A DNA stretch of 64,000 nt from Topomyia yanbarensis. Lineage: Eukaryota > Arthropoda > Insecta > Diptera > Culicidae. Every line of letters starts with the position of its first letter. Position 1 is the stretch's first letter. Shown one piece after another: positions 11,034 to 24,644 of the stretch. The stretch is taken from positions 201,914,897 to 201,978,896 of the forward strand of contig NC_080671.1 of NCBI RefSeq assembly GCF_030247195.1, in the 5' to 3' direction. Both the position numbers and the translations under genes were made by a program. Under the pieces are notes generated by a model. It was given only the letters and a program-made list of their open reading frames with translations, had not been told where the DNA came from and made no database searches.

Positions 11034-11734
11034 TATTGATAAAAACTTGGCGGAACACAGGATCATTACCCTACATAAGATCATGTGAGTTCAAATCTTT
11101 CGTTAGAAGTTAAGGATTCAATAAATAGTTGCACTCGGTGATGTCACAAGTATTATATGGATATGAGCTATATGAAAAAGGTATTTCCTCACTACTAGGA
11201 GGATTTTATGATGATCTGTGTATTCATGTACCATCACACATCAAACTCACGGTTGATCGCAATGCCTAATGCCAATGCGGTTGATTGCAATGCCCAATGT
11301 CAAACAGCTTGCTCTTTAAAGTGAACTCACATGCAATTTTTTGAGAAATAGTTGTTTCATTATTTAGTAATTTCAAAATGTTTCCCGAAGCGAATTTATT
11401 GATTCACGTAGAAGGGCTTTCATACCTCGATATTCAAAATCGGTTTAATTTTCCCTTAAAATACCAGTAGAAATGCTCTTTATGTAAAGGTTTCATTTTT
11501 CACAATTGAAATTTGGTAAGTGTCAAATGAAAATTTAAAATGTTCAATATCTTCGCCGTTCGTGAACGGATTCAGCTTGTTAAAAATGTATTTCTACAGT
11601 CTTTCTAAATAAATGACCATAATTTGACTTATTTGCTTTATTAGAAAGTAATTTGCTTAAAACATGTTGTGTTTTGACTATATTGCCCATATAAGTAAAG
11701 AGCATATAAAAAATATTAGCGTCTAATGGTCACG
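11034..11734. other. intergenic, no gene seen
   Basis: AT-rich. Short direct repeats such as CGGTTGATCGCAATGCC/CGGTTGATTGCAATGCC (about 11,250-11,296) occur. No coding signal. Confidence 0.4.
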
Positions 11735-11887
11735 ATAGGCCTTTCATTTGAAACTAGATTCGTTAAGATCGGTTCAGCCATTACTGAGATAATAACATGA
11801 CATTAATGTACATACATACATACATACACACACATACAGACATTGCCCCAATTTGTTGAGCTGAGACGATTGGTATATGAGAATCGA
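11735..11887 (+). repeat. mosquito repeat tail, copy 2
   Basis: CTTTCATTTGAAACTAGATT, then GATCGGTTCAGCCATTACTGAGA, a TACA/CA microsatellite and a GACATTGCCCCAATTTGTTGAGCTGA segment follow the same order as the copy at 100-408. The GGCCCTCCGGGCC block and terminal hairpin are missing or lost. Confidence 0.6.
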
Positions 11888-14756
11888 AGAAATGTATAAA
11901 AAGAAACATGATGAAACTATATTTGAATTGTTTTGAATTTTAACATCTCCTCTATCTCTACACCTTGTATAACTTATTTCACGATGTTTTAAACTCAACT
12001 AATTTGAACTTGAAAGAAGAAAACAAAATAAAGACAATTTTATTTTAAATGCTACATCCGATCGTATCCACTTTACATACACATTTACACATCATACTTT
12101 TTAAAAATGCTTATAATTTATACATTTTCACTTAAATGTTTGATTGCTCGAATCAATAGGCCCTGTGCGTAATTCACAATCGTTGTGACATCCTACACTA
12201 TGGAACAAAAGTACTGTGTACAAACAATGAAGATTATTCTCAGCATGTGATTATTGGTTTCATCTGACCAATTTCATTTAGCCCACCCCAAAAATAATAA
12301 AATTTCCATAGCATATTACAATAGCAATCTTTGTTGTCATACGCACTTCAAAAGTGCGAACGAAAGGTCTCATCTATTGCTAGAAATGATTCCCGGTCAG
12401 TATTGTTCACTGCAAGATTGTCCGAAAAGTCATGACTGCACGGTCAACTCCAATCAATTCAACTAAACGGCATGTCAATAACGACATCATTGAGGCGAAC
12501 CATTTTGCTTAACTTTAATCATTCAGTTAACAACCTCCACTTTCAACGCACCATGCAGCTGCACGTTAAGTGTAACAACTTGTAGTAATAAGGACTGTGA
12601 CTGAAAAGGCCGCGCTGTGCGTTGATAACATGACTAAGCAAGCGAAGAACGTCGTACTGCTCGTACCTGTCTCGCGACTGTCGCTTTACGCCACTCTCTT
12701 ATACTGGCCTACTGCACCGCGACCAACAGCGGCACCATAATTTCGACTGGACCCGCAGCGCGGCCTGTCTTTGCGGGACAGCCTGCGATGGTTTCACGCT
12801 CCATGCTATTATTCTTTCCATGGTCTATGCGCCTGTGCACGCTTCTTGGCCGCTACGGTGTGATGGAGTATTTTCGTTTGGCTTGCCACCGTTCAATAAT
12901 ACTACAAGACAGACTAATTTTTTCAACTGCCAGTAGCCATTTTAATTTACACAGCAGTTCACTTTCTGTCATGCTGTCCGTTTGCTAGATATGTTTTTTT
13001 TTGCTTTTGTACCGTCAGGGGCTAGAGTACCGGAATTATGATGTGAGATGTGCCACGAAAAATATTCTAATGCTTTTTCGCGGACTCCAAATTTACCTAA
13101 ATTATCAAAAACACGGTCAACGAAATAAAAGTACACCGGATGTATATCCCCAGGGCATCATTCTACAGTTTTTTTTTTTGCTTTCAATCCTGCTGCTGTC
13201 GTCCCTACGCTGTAAAGCAATGTTTATTTTCCCATTTTTCTGCTACTCGTGCTGTGCGACGACAGTGAAATAGATGGATGCATGTGACACCGTCAGTGGT
13301 GGTACAAATTAGAGCGTGGCACAGAGCGAAGGAAAATATGATATCTGGTGACAAAAGGAAAGGCGAAGCTATTGGGCGAATGTAGACTGATGGATGTCAT
13401 GTTTGGCTGATATGATGAATGATGAATGAATAAAGCTCGGAATTCAGACAAACAACATTCACATGAAAGTTGATATTGGAATTGAAGCGTGACTTGAATC
13501 ATTTCATGTTGTTTGTTTGTTTGTTTGTTTGTTTGGAGCTTTAATTTAACGTTAACTCATCTCTCTTGCATAACAAGGGGTCGCGAGTGAATGGAGGCTG
13601 CTCTATTAGAAAAGAAAAGACCAGAAACCGCCCAACTTTTCCGAAACCAAGTTGCCAATCGACTCAGCTCAACAAACTAGATATATGTGTGTTATTTTAA
13701 TTAACGAAAGGAAATTTTCAAATGAGGCCATTACCTCATAGCTCGTTGTAGAGTCGGAATCCTACTGCAGTACTTTGTAGCCTGCCGACTGAACCTAAAA
13801 ATTACCTGGTAGCGAATCCATCGGAGGCAATGTCAGTCAGCTTCCAAAAATAGATTTTTTACTTAAATCGTTAGAAATAATTTCAGAGAATATTCTTACA
13901 AAGTTTCAGTGTATGGCTGATTAACATCGCAAGCCTGTATGTTTCCTTTAATTTGATTTTTCCCTTCTAAAAACTTTAAAGCCCATTTTATGAAAACCAA
14001 GTTTTTCAAAATTCGGTGCACAATTACAAAAAACTATAAAAGCTATATATACAAGTAAAACACTGTTTTTCAGCAAATTTAATTGTACACATACTGAACT
14101 AAAAATGTATTAAAGATCTCATTTTACAATATTATTAACGCATTTTCTGCTAAAACAACCGGAAAATCTAGTACTACAGGGTCCGCCACTCGAAGTGTAA
14201 CGGACTTCAGACCATTCACGCAGCTGTCGCACTGGCCTCGGCTGTCTATAAATTGGTTGAATGATAGTTAGGAGAATTGTTTACAAGCGCACAAAAGCAT
14301 TTTTATAAAAGCGAACGCAAAAACTATGGAATGCAGACGAACTATTGTGATTGCTTTAGCAGCAAAATCACAACTAGTGATTGTTAGTTGCGTTGCGTTG
14401 TGTAAGCACGGTATACTTCGTAGATTGCAGACTGATGACTCTCATTTTCAGCCAGAAGACTACTTGAGGAGCATTGTTTGGGAATAACAATTGATCCAGT
14501 CCAAGCGAGAATTTCGCCTGAGAGCCATCATTGCGGGCCACGACCATCTTTACCGTAACTTGGGATGAGAAAGGAAGTGTTGATGTGGTACTTACTTAAC
14601 CGAAGGCCCCGACTCAGTGACACTCTCATAAGTACCACGGATTGGGTAGTGGGTGGGTTGTTAGTCAGGATTCGCTTCAAGCAAGCGATGCGACTGAGAA
14701 TATATTTTCATGCGTGTTTGAATAGTTTATTGACTGTAGAATACGTAAATCTTCTA
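11888..14756. other. intergenic, possible regulatory DNA
   Basis: No gene recognised. 12,540-13,000 is more GC-rich than its surroundings, without an interpretable reading frame. A (TTTG)n microsatellite lies at 13,508-13,534. The open frames here lack known domains. Confidence 0.35.
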
Positions 14757-16680
14757 GGTTGGCAACATTCAGAATAAGTTACATGGGTCTCCCACAAGGT
14801 TCTTGTTTAAGCCCCCCTCTCTACAATTTTTACGTGAATGACATTGATAATTGTATTGTCAGCCCATGCACTCTAAGGCAACTTGCAGATGATGGCGTGG
14901 TTTCTGTTACAGGACCAAAAGCCATAAATTTACAACAACCACTGCAAGATAGTTTGGATAATTTATCAAGTTGGGCATTGAAGCTAGGCATCGATTTCTC
15001 TACGGAGAAAACAGAGTTGGTTGTTTTTTCAAGGAAGCGTGACCCAGCTCAGCTTCAGCTTCAGTTGGTTGGTAGAACGATAGCCCAAGTCATGACCTTT
15101 AAATATCTCGGAATTTGGTTCGATTCTAAAGGTACATGGGGAGGCCACATTAGGTATCTGATAAAGAAGTGCCAACAAAGGATAAATTTTCTCCGAACAA
15201 TAACCGGATCTTGGTGGGGTGCTCATCCAAGTGACGTGATAAGATTGTATCAAACAACGATACTTTCAGTAATGGAATATGGGTGCTTCTGTTTTCGTTC
15301 AGCTGCAAACACTCACATTATTAAATTGGAACGAATACAGTATCGTTGTTTACGAATCGCCTTAGGTTCCATGCAATCGACACATACGATGAGTCCTGAA
15401 GTACTAGCGGGAGTTCTTCCCTTAAAAGATCGATTCTGGGATCTCTCCTCTCGTTTACTTATACGATGTGAGGTTATGAATCCATTGGTAATTGAAAATT
15501 TTAAAAGACTTGTCGAGCTTCAATCCCAAACCAGATTCATGACAGTATACTTCAATCACATGTCACAAGAAATAACGCCTTCTAGTTATGTTATGACATG
15601 TGTTGATATACTAGATACTCCCGATTCCACTTTATTTTTCGACACGTCCATGCAAGAGGAAATTCGTGGAATCCCGGATCACCTGCGCTCTCTGGAGATC
15701 CCTAAAATATTCATAATTACATACCAACACATTGACAGCCATAAAATATTCTACACTAATGGGTCACGAATCAATGAGGCCACTGGCTTCGGTATTTTCA
15801 ACAATAACACCTCGATCTCTTTCAAGCTAGCAGAACCTGCCTCTGTTTACACAGCCGAGCTAGCAGCAGTTCACTATAGTCTGGAAATCATTGATACTTT
15901 ACTTCCGAGCCATTATTTCATTCTCACAGATAGCCTCAGCACAATTAAGGCACTACGCTCATTATAGCTTGACAATCACGCTCCGTTCTTTTTGAAGAAG
16001 ATACGGGAATACTTAACTAAATTAACAAATAAATCTTATCAAATTACCTTAGTGTGGATTCCCGCTCATTGCTCCATATAATTTAGCCAAAATAGGGGCA
16101 CTGGACGGTGACATCTATGAAAGACCTATTGCCTTCAATGAATTTTATAGCGCTTCTCGTCAGACGACGCTTACTAGTTGGCAAACATCATGGGACAATG
16201 GAGATCTGGGACGGTGGTTGCACTCAATTATCCCTAAAGTATCAACGAAGGCATGGTTCAAAAGATTGGATGTAAGTCGAAACTTCATTCGTGTGATGTC
16301 TAGGCTCATGTCCAACCATTATACGTTGAATGCGCATCTCCGCCGTATTGCGATCGCAGAAGATAATCAATGTGCTTGCGGACAGGGTTACGAAGACATT
16401 GAACATATTGTTTGGTCTTGCACTGAATATCGTGAAGCCAGATCCCAATTAATAGACTCCTTACCACCCTATGTTCCTGTTCGTGATATTCTCGCTTTAC
16501 GAGATCTTACATACATGGGCCATATTTATCATTTCCTGAAAACAATAAATATTCAAATATAATTATCCCCACAATGTTTCTAGTTTTTTCCCTTGCTACC
16601 CACAAACAATTTAGATTTCTTCGCAGTTAGTTAAGTTAGATAAAACGATATAAATAAAGAAAAAAAATAAACAAAAATTA
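14757..16680 (+). pseudogene. 5'-truncated LINE (I-superfamily-like) with RT, RNase H and C-terminal zinc motif
   Basis: The reading begins inside reverse transcriptase at about 14,760. GLPQGSCLSPPLYNFYVNDI is RT motif 4, followed by a catalytic box where the usual F/YADD reads LADD. The connection domain follows. An RNase H domain begins near 15,740, where the usual DGS reads NGS, so a catalytic Asp is lost. A TAG stop at 15,965-15,967 interrupts it. The same frame continues to 'WIPAHCSI' near 16,080, where a short deletion shifts the frame. 16,218-16,562 encodes the tail with a C-x-C...H-x4-C zinc motif (CACGQGYEDIEHIVWSC). An A-rich tail (ATATAAATAAAG, then an A-run) ends near 16,680. Endonuclease and ORF1 are absent. 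RNase H places it in an I/LOA/Outcast-type group; the exact clade is undetermined. Confidence 0.8.
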
Positions 16681-19360
16681 CAGAAAGACTATCAATAGGT
16701 TTACAATGAAATTCAAGAAAATAGAGTATAAATAAAAATATTCAAAATGATGATTATCCTCAGTGTTAGCATTAGAACGTGAATTTTTATTATAACGTGA
16801 TAGTCTTAAGAACTTTTGTAACATGTTATGTAAAAAACCCCGGCGTATAAAAGCTTTTGCAAATGCCGTGTCAAATAAACGTTTTATGGGAAAAAAAATC
16901 TTCTAGGCGTTTAAACTCTGGCTAATCGTTTATCGAGATTGTTTCATCAAAAACAACTTGAACTCCGGACAGCCGGCTGTCGGGAGTGTTGTCGACAATG
17001 TAAAATGGACCGTAAACAATGAGTTTAAAAGTGGTATGGTGGAACATTAATAAATTATGTCACGCATAATTTATATATATATACATGGCGCAATCGTGCA
17101 TAAAACAACCGATTGCGTCAAAGCACATGACGTACTCCTCTCCCATTTATGTCACAATTAGTCATATCTCTTCCTCCTAATAGCGTGGCAGAATTTATAA
17201 ATGGTCCTTATTGGTATAATCATAAGCATATTGAGATCCCGTAACTTGAAATTTTCCACCTCGTTCGAGTAAATGTTCCGATATTACAATGAAGACGCGA
17301 AACAGAAAAAATATAAATGCTGCGTTCCTAAACGATATTAACATCATTTACGAATCAAACACCCCCCGTTTCCAAATAGTACGTACTTATTCTTAGCTCA
17401 GTATAATTGACTGATGAGTTAATGGACTAAAAGTAAAGCATTAAATATGACCATAAAACATTTGTCCTCGTGCTGAAATGATTGCTGCAATTTGGTAATT
17501 GGATTTGAATTGATCTTGCGAATTGTCAATTCTCCACCCTTATACATAGTCATTCACTCAGACAAGACCATGCGTATTTCCCACACGCATTAAAGACCCA
17601 ATGGATTCGTTTCCTAGTTGGTCAAATAAGCACTAAACAAACAAATAAATTAGTTTGCTCAGTCTAAAGAAACGGCGGATACGTGTTCCCTTACAATGCC
17701 ATCAAATGAAAGTACATTTAAAATTACATACGACAAAATATGTGCAATTCAGAATATAACGAAATAAAGATTGATTAATTTGAAAAAAGATCGGAAAAAA
17801 ATAGTTGCATAACCAAGGTGGTTCATTTTCAAAGATAGCACTGCTGATGAAACACTTTATAAAAATTAGCGATAAGGGACGCGGACGAAAATAGCTGACC
17901 ACCGCCAAAATCACAACTAGCGATTGTAACCGTAGTGCGAATAAAGTTTTTGTTTAACGCACCATAACTCGTTATAATGCATAATACCAATAGCATCGTG
18001 GAATGCCATGGACGTGGTCATTAAAAAAACTGTAACGTCACGTGAGATGGTTTGAAAAGTGACGAAGCGACTTGAACAAAACACACAAAGAAGTCAATCA
18101 AATAACTGAAAGTTTCCGACTCATATTATAAAATGAGCTTCAGATCAAGCCTTATTAGTTTCAAAAGGCCCATGATCTCACCCCAATGCAGCAACAAGTT
18201 GGACTTGTGTAACAAAATGATTTGTTTCATCGCAATTTACAAAATTTCCTTACTGTATACCAGTTATAACATTTATACCCTACCGAACCATAGCTGAACT
18301 AGAATATAGAAAGCTCCATTGTGGCAACTCTTACACAAAAAACGAGTTTAATCCTCCTAACAGTGTGATAACTCTCTTCGGATATTATAAGGATTGAGAA
18401 CATTTACAACACTATGTTTCGCGATGCTTTTGATAACACATACTACATGGGACAGTCTACGACTACGGATATTATATCGATCAAATTAGCATGGGACAAC
18501 ATCTTTGCGAGAAACGTCGCAAGTCAAATCAAAATAAAAGTAAAACGAAAAAACTACAAGGGGCAGCCCTATTGGGTTGCACGAAGTGTAAGCTACTACT
18601 TAATGAAAAATATGTATTTTCTTAGTACATTTAGAGTAATAATAAATCAAATATATTTCTTACGTATAGTTTAAGCACAGCCTATCAACATCGAATGTTA
18701 CATATTAAACCAAACCTTCTTGTTTATCAGGTCATTTCATTTGTAGTAGGTGATCGAATCCGATTAAACTTTGAGGAGATCTGAAGAAAGAAGACAGAAA
18801 ACCGTAACCGAACTAATATCTGAACTAAATCTTTATAGCACAAGATCAGCTTTTAAAAATTGTAAAAACATTTCGATTGTGTGTGGTAAAAAACCCGGAC
18901 CGGTTAAGAAAATCAAATTTTAGACAATATAATCACATTTCATGTATAGACCAAGCTTTCTAGTTATATTTTGCCGTTATTGTAACTTTCCTAAACTGAT
19001 CGCAAATTAGTCCCATAAAGATAGGAAAACCCATAGAAAACGGGACAATTATGCGATCACGTGCAGTAAAGTACGCATACAAATGTAGCGAATACAGTGG
19101 TCTTAATCATATATCGAAACTATAAATCTACAAGAATCGAAAACAATTTTGTATATCGACTTAGATACGGTTTTTGAATGGCAGAGTATTCGTTCATAAA
19201 TAGGATTTGTAGTACCTATTATCAGAATCAATGAATTGATAATAAACTTTCTTTGTGCTGGAAAATCGATCCGCGTAAATTTGTTGCTAAGAAAGTGCTC
19301 GTCTTTGCGCATCGAAAGCAAAGATTTCTATCATGCAGGTTACGCATGCAACCGCTAACA
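16681..19360. other. intergenic, contains dyad cluster at 16,968-17,132
   Basis: No protein gene recognised. Four dyads occur in about 165 bp: the palindrome GACAGCCGGCTGTC (16,968-16,981); AAATTATG-TCACG-CATAATTT (17,052-17,072); CGCAATCG/CGATTGCG (17,089-17,117); and CGTCA/TGACG (17,116-17,132). This could be a cis-regulatory module or an eroded element. The rest shows nothing distinctive. Confidence 0.35.
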
Positions 19361-19580
19361 AACAGGGATGCCACATTGAAAACTGTGTTTCGGTCAAAAA
19401 TATCTTTTTACCATCTGTGATAACTGAAACAGGAAAAAATCTGTGAAATTTCCGAAAAATATGTGAAATTTTCATCAAAACGCCAAAAATCGGCCATCTG
19501 TAAAAAAAAGAATTTGTGATCAAAAATTGTGAAAAAATCTGTGACATTACAGAAAAATCTGTGAATATGGTAACCCTGTT
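19361..19580. mobile_element. 220-bp MITE with CAGGG ends
   Basis: The arms AACAGGGATGCCACATT (19,361-19,377) and AATATGGTAACCCTGTT (19,564-19,580) are inverted and match at 14 of 17 positions. The interior repeats a TCTGTGA-like word about five times in A-rich context. No target duplication is clear. Non-coding. Confidence 0.55.
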
Positions 19581-21704
19581 AAAAATTAGATATACCTACC
19601 TACACATTTACCTCAAACATTGAACCCAAGCACACAAAGCAAAATGAGTCAACGCTGATGATGATGGGCTAAAGAGACAACTTCGAGATTGTACATAAAA
19701 GTGTGCTGGAAACAATTGAAACACAAAAGAAAGCATACTGTTTGAACGGACAAGGTCAGTCGCGTGTTGGTAGCGTACATCCACAGCCAGTGTAACGGAC
19801 GTCTAACTCAGCTACATTGGCTGTGAAAACAAACAGCGCAGTGATCTGCTCCACCTGCCGTTCAAGAAGCAACTGAGCTTGTCCGACCAAATCTGTTCTT
19901 TAAATAGTCGATGATGACGTCATTTATAGAAGTATAGCGCGCTAGATACATAAATCTGTCGTGCTGGGCTTGGGAAGCGCTATCTTCTGTGTGTAAATGC
20001 GCGATATTTTGACTAGGTTGTAATTTATTTAAATTTTTAATGCCATAATATCAAAAATCGTTGGTTTTATCTATTGGAATCTATTCTTAGAAGAACATTT
20101 GAAAATTTATCGTGAGATGGCTGCATCATATGCGTTTAAAATTGGACATCTTTTCGTTACATACCATTTTTGTAGAGTTTGCAAAGTGCACCCCCATATC
20201 TAAAACAAAGACGTAGTCCTACGTCAAAAAATGCCCTTTAAAATAGGCCAACAATCCACGTAATACTATGCTTTGTGAATAAAATATTTAAGTTCTTCAT
20301 TCAATGCATAATGTATGGAAAAACTGAATTTCCTTTTGGGGACTATATATGTGCTGGCCCAAAAAATATTGCGCATATTTGAAGTAAATATCATTAAAAG
20401 CGTTTATTCAAATTTTCATGGCGATCTGAGAGCTAGAACAGAAATTACAGCTCTTGAAAACACGCTACCTCAACGCGACTTTTTCTGAAAGTAACCTCAT
20501 AGTGAGCAACACATTTCGAATAGTTAGTGGTTGAAAAAAGGATTTATATTTGAACCATTATCACTAATCCTAATGCCTAAGTCTTTGATAATATTTACAG
20601 AAGTACATCCTTATTAATAAAAGTGGAATTTTTAAAAGAATCTTATTTTTATTCCTTTGCCTGACATATACATTAGGGTTTTAAAAGCAATATGTCCAAA
20701 TATTATTACCATCAAAACGAAAGGCGGCCATAGCATATGAATATTCAAATTTTCAATTTTGCCGCAACGCTTGTTCTGTATACCCTGAGTGTACTAAAAA
20801 CTTTAATTGTGTTTTTCTCTAAACCACATTTTTTGCGGTGGCCGAAAATATAACTCAAACAAATATTTTTTATCGCTATGAAATTTTCAAAGTGTTTTCG
20901 AAATTGCTTTCTGCAGCGACGTACGTAGGATGCCATTTTTGTATTGCATTTTATTTTTAAATGAGCAATCTTGTTTCAATTTTTATGAAATGTATAGCGT
21001 TTCCATTTTTCAAAAAAAAGACGAAATATCGTCGCTTTCTATCGTTCTAAGGAATCGTAAAAACTTTTGTTTTTGGCTCTAAAATTACAGAAGATAGATT
21101 TTTGGTAGTGGACCTTTTCCAGAAGAACTTTAGAAGTTTTAGGGAATATCGTCAAACCGGCGCTAATCTATTCCGACACAAAGTTAGTGTCGGTTTCTGA
21201 AGAGACGAAATCGAAACGCACCCAAGTAATAAGAAAATTATAGCAAGTAACAGCACGAGATATAGTTTTGAAATGTTTTGGTTATGTGTTTCCGATCGGG
21301 CTGATATCATCCTTTTCCGTTTTATCGAAATTAAATTCTGCTGGTATATTAAAACGGATGTTTACCATGTTAAAAGATATTTAACATGCTATAGCTTTTA
21401 AAGCATACAAGACAGACACTTGGTGTCTTCAGCACAGTTGTTCGCAAAAAGAGCTATAAATTTGGAGACGACATCATCTCAATATAATCACTTAAAAGAA
21501 AATTAATGAAAATATCCCACTTATTGGGAGATTAATCAGTGAAAACATAATATTAAAAGAAAGAGCGTATCCAATATCCAATAACTTCTCCGAAGATGCT
21601 ATAGACCTCAACTTAGCCGTTTTGATGGTAATAGTCAATTTCATGTTTTTGGTCTTATTTCTAGATATTGGGAAACGGCAACAATCCGTCATCCGTATTT
21701 AATG
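19581..21704. other. intergenic, no gene seen
   Basis: AT-rich DNA with only short open frames lacking known domains. Confidence 0.4.
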
Positions 21705-21828
21705 TTAACCCTCTGGAAGTCGCGCAAATGCCCCACTGAACGAGCAGCCGCTGATGCGCTATGATGATTACGCTAGATTTTCAGAGCAGCGTGCACTCAG
21801 TGCACTAACGCGACTTCCGGAAGGTTAA
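21705..21828. mobile_element. piggyBac-type MITE (TTAA-flanked, 116 bp)
   Basis: TTAA (21,705-21,708) is followed by CCCTCTGGAAGTCGCG, and CGCGACTTCCGGAAGG is followed by TTAA (21,825-21,828). The 16-bp arms match at 14 positions. TTAA duplication with CCY...RGG ends is the piggyBac signature. There is no coding capacity. Confidence 0.7.
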
Positions 21829-22019
21829 ATATCTCCTTCGCTAATAGTCCGATTTCAACAAACTATAGTTCGTTCGAAAGGTACTCGTATAAACTGTCTG
21901 AAGATAAAGTATAAAGTGTTTATCTATGTTGTCAATTTCGATAGTAATTTCAAAAAACTGCAAAAGGTGCCTTTTTTGGATATTCGAACATCCATATCTT
22001 AGGAACTAAAAATCAGAAT

Positions 22020-22390
22020 CAAAAACAAATTAATAGCGTTCTGTCTGGGTATGGGACCTTTCATTTGGTTTGGATAAGAGCGGTTCAGCCATTGCTGAGA
22101 AACACGAATGAGAGTTTGTCCGTTACAAACACACAGACTTTGTCCCAAATCGTCGAGCTAAGTCGATTAGTATATAAGACACGGCCCTCCGGGCCTCGGA
22201 AAAAATCTTGAAAGTTTGAGCGAATTCTATACATTTCTTTTATAAGAAATGTAAAAAAACATGCATACACATATACATTTGCTGTACTCGACGAACTGAA
22301 TCGAATGGCATATGACACTCGGCCATCCGGGCCTCGGTTGAAATATCTATTTTCAAAGCAGCTGGACCTTTCCATTTAGAAAGATAAAAA
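22020..22390 (+). repeat. mosquito repeat tails, copies 3 and 4 in tandem
   Basis: Copy 3 runs to the hairpin ACATTTCTT-TTAT-AAGAAATGT near 22,230-22,251 with an A-run. Immediately after it, a shorter copy 4 (about 22,258-22,390) repeats the CTCGACGAACTGAATCG, GGCCATCCGGGCC and CTTTCCATTTAGAAAG parts. The hairpins differ in sequence but keep pairing, as expected of a 3' end recognised by a LINE reverse transcriptase. Confidence 0.65.
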
Positions 22391-24644
22391 TATTGACCAT
22401 CTAGATAAACGTGCGAAAAGCGTAAGAGCAAGTGAGAGACTCGCTGTGTTTAATTTCTCTTTCGATTATTATGGCGTTATCACAAAACTTTCCAACATTG
22501 TTTCAATAAATATCGAAATACTCTGATGTCGTCTAATGTATGTTAAGAGTTAAGGAGCAAACGTAAAAACGGCCGAGTTATTTACGGAAGAGAAAGAAAA
22601 CAAAGAGAGACTCTTATCTGGACCTATGCCCTTTTCACGAGTTTGTTTAGATATGTCTAATTTTTACACTTGAAGTTTATATCTGACATTAACAATCTAA
22701 TTAAATTAAAATGGCTTTTAGGAAGCATGTTCTGTCTTTTCTATAATTAATTTTTGTAATACTCAAGCAATCTATCGATTTAAAATATTTTAGATAAATA
22801 TGTTAAACATAAAGCTTGTAAAATTTTTCTCAGTGTATTTATGTTTAACTATATAACTGTTAATTGTAAACGTACAGTTTTTCAAAGCAAAGCAAATACT
22901 TGTTGGTGGTACTGTAGATATATAATTTGTATTACAATTGTTACTTAATTATTATTCTGGGGATAAATAAGTATGGTGAAAGTTAACCACAGGGTGGTGC
23001 AATAGGTTTTTGAAACTTCGATTATTCTTCCTGAAACTCTTTATTAATTTACATAATACGATGTATAGTGGTCGAGGAAAGACACATGTTCAAAGCAATA
23101 CTTAAATTATTAATTTATCGATTTAAGCTAACTCTATTCCATTTACATTTCATCCGTTGTCCAGCGACACGCATTTGCCAACTTACTACTTTCCAACAGA
23201 TTTCTAATTAAAGCAATCAGATTCTTAATTCACATCCCAATCTAGATAAAGCACTTTCTCGATTAGCTGCAACAAGCATTCATTTGTCCCATGACCCTAC
23301 TCCATTTAAAACTATTTTTAGCCGCAAATTCCAACCCCTTCTCCGCCTAGAGCGAATGACCAAAACGAAACACAGAATCGCAGAACACGTCCCGAAGGCT
23401 CAGCCCAGACAGAGCTCAGCTGATGCTATAGCTGTTTTCTTCCTGCATTCACCATCACCTGCCGCCACCAGCAGTAGTCTGGTAGGTACTGGAACGATGA
23501 AAAACTTTCACATGCCCCGTACACGCTCCTGGACGGACAGACGGATGGACAAATAGTCTAGTTATAGCCAGCAGGTCGACCACTTCTCGTTGGCTGCTGC
23601 CCATTCTAGGTCATTCACGATGCTACCGCTTAGCTCCAACCCAGCATCTGTCGTTTAGTAGGAACAATGTTAAATTGCATAATAATAACAGCAAATTATT
23701 ATTTTAACCACATTGTTTCGGTTTGTTTGGAATGAGCTGGTGTTGTTCAGACAGCAGCCGATTATTTTGTCGTTGTATTTCCAGGATAGAACAAGTTTGC
23801 ACTCTGGTTTAAAGGAAAAGTGGAACCGTGGATTGTGCCATTTAAGAGATTCTAAATTTATATGTTTGTATACTCGATGTATAGGAGGAGTTGAGGAATA
23901 CTTTTATTAAAAATTAATCTTCAAAATAATATGCTTCGAATATCTCTAAAAAAATCACAATGGGAAATTTCATTACGAGAAGATTTGGTGAAGCCGCCAC
24001 TTAGTCCAATGTTCCATTTTTAACAATAATCAGCGGGATCGTTCCACCTGACCCAGACCACGCTATTACCACCTACAACGATGAACGAAAAATAGCTAGT
24101 TCAGTGGAAGTCTAGTCGAGTTCTATCTTCAGCGTTAGACAATATTATTTATAGTAGAAAGTAGGTAACGACGGAAATCCTTATTTTAATATAGGGGATA
24201 TGCACAAATGACTTATCATTTTGTGGGGAGGTAGGGGTATGTCGTTTTTGTGACTAAGTGAAGCTATTCAGATGGAAATCAGAATTCATTGACTAGAGAA
24301 AACAGTTTATTGTTTCCCCGTGCCACATGGAAATAAACCATAGGAATGCTAAATACATTCACGTCATCTTTCACACGGTTGTGCGGTAAATTAATTTTTC
24401 GATTCTTGGAATTTCAAACTTATAAAAAAATTTGCATGAATTTTTTTCGACACGTGACCTCCGCCAGAAAAAAAATCCCCGGACTGTAAATAGATCTTCC
24501 TATCTAGTAGGTAATTCGGAACATAGAAGCATCATGAGTCATCCAGTAAAACAGCAAGGATTGCGGGACAGTGAACTAAAAAGATGTTCTCATCATGTGC
24601 CATGAAATAAAAAGCTCCTGATAAATGAGCATGAACTTCATGTT
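22391..24644. other. intergenic, no gene seen
   Basis: Mostly AT-rich. 23,280-23,660 is more balanced in composition and has a 90-aa open frame with no recognisable domain. It could be regulatory or repeat-derived. Confidence 0.35.

Noticed and set aside
14565..14777. 70-codon frame just upstream of the I-like LINE as its ORF1
   Set aside because: It has no Gag-like zinc knuckles and ends where the RT homology begins in a different frame. The LINE is 5'-truncated here.
23284..23556. 90-codon frame in balanced-composition DNA
   Set aside because: No recognisable domain and no splice partners that make a longer product.
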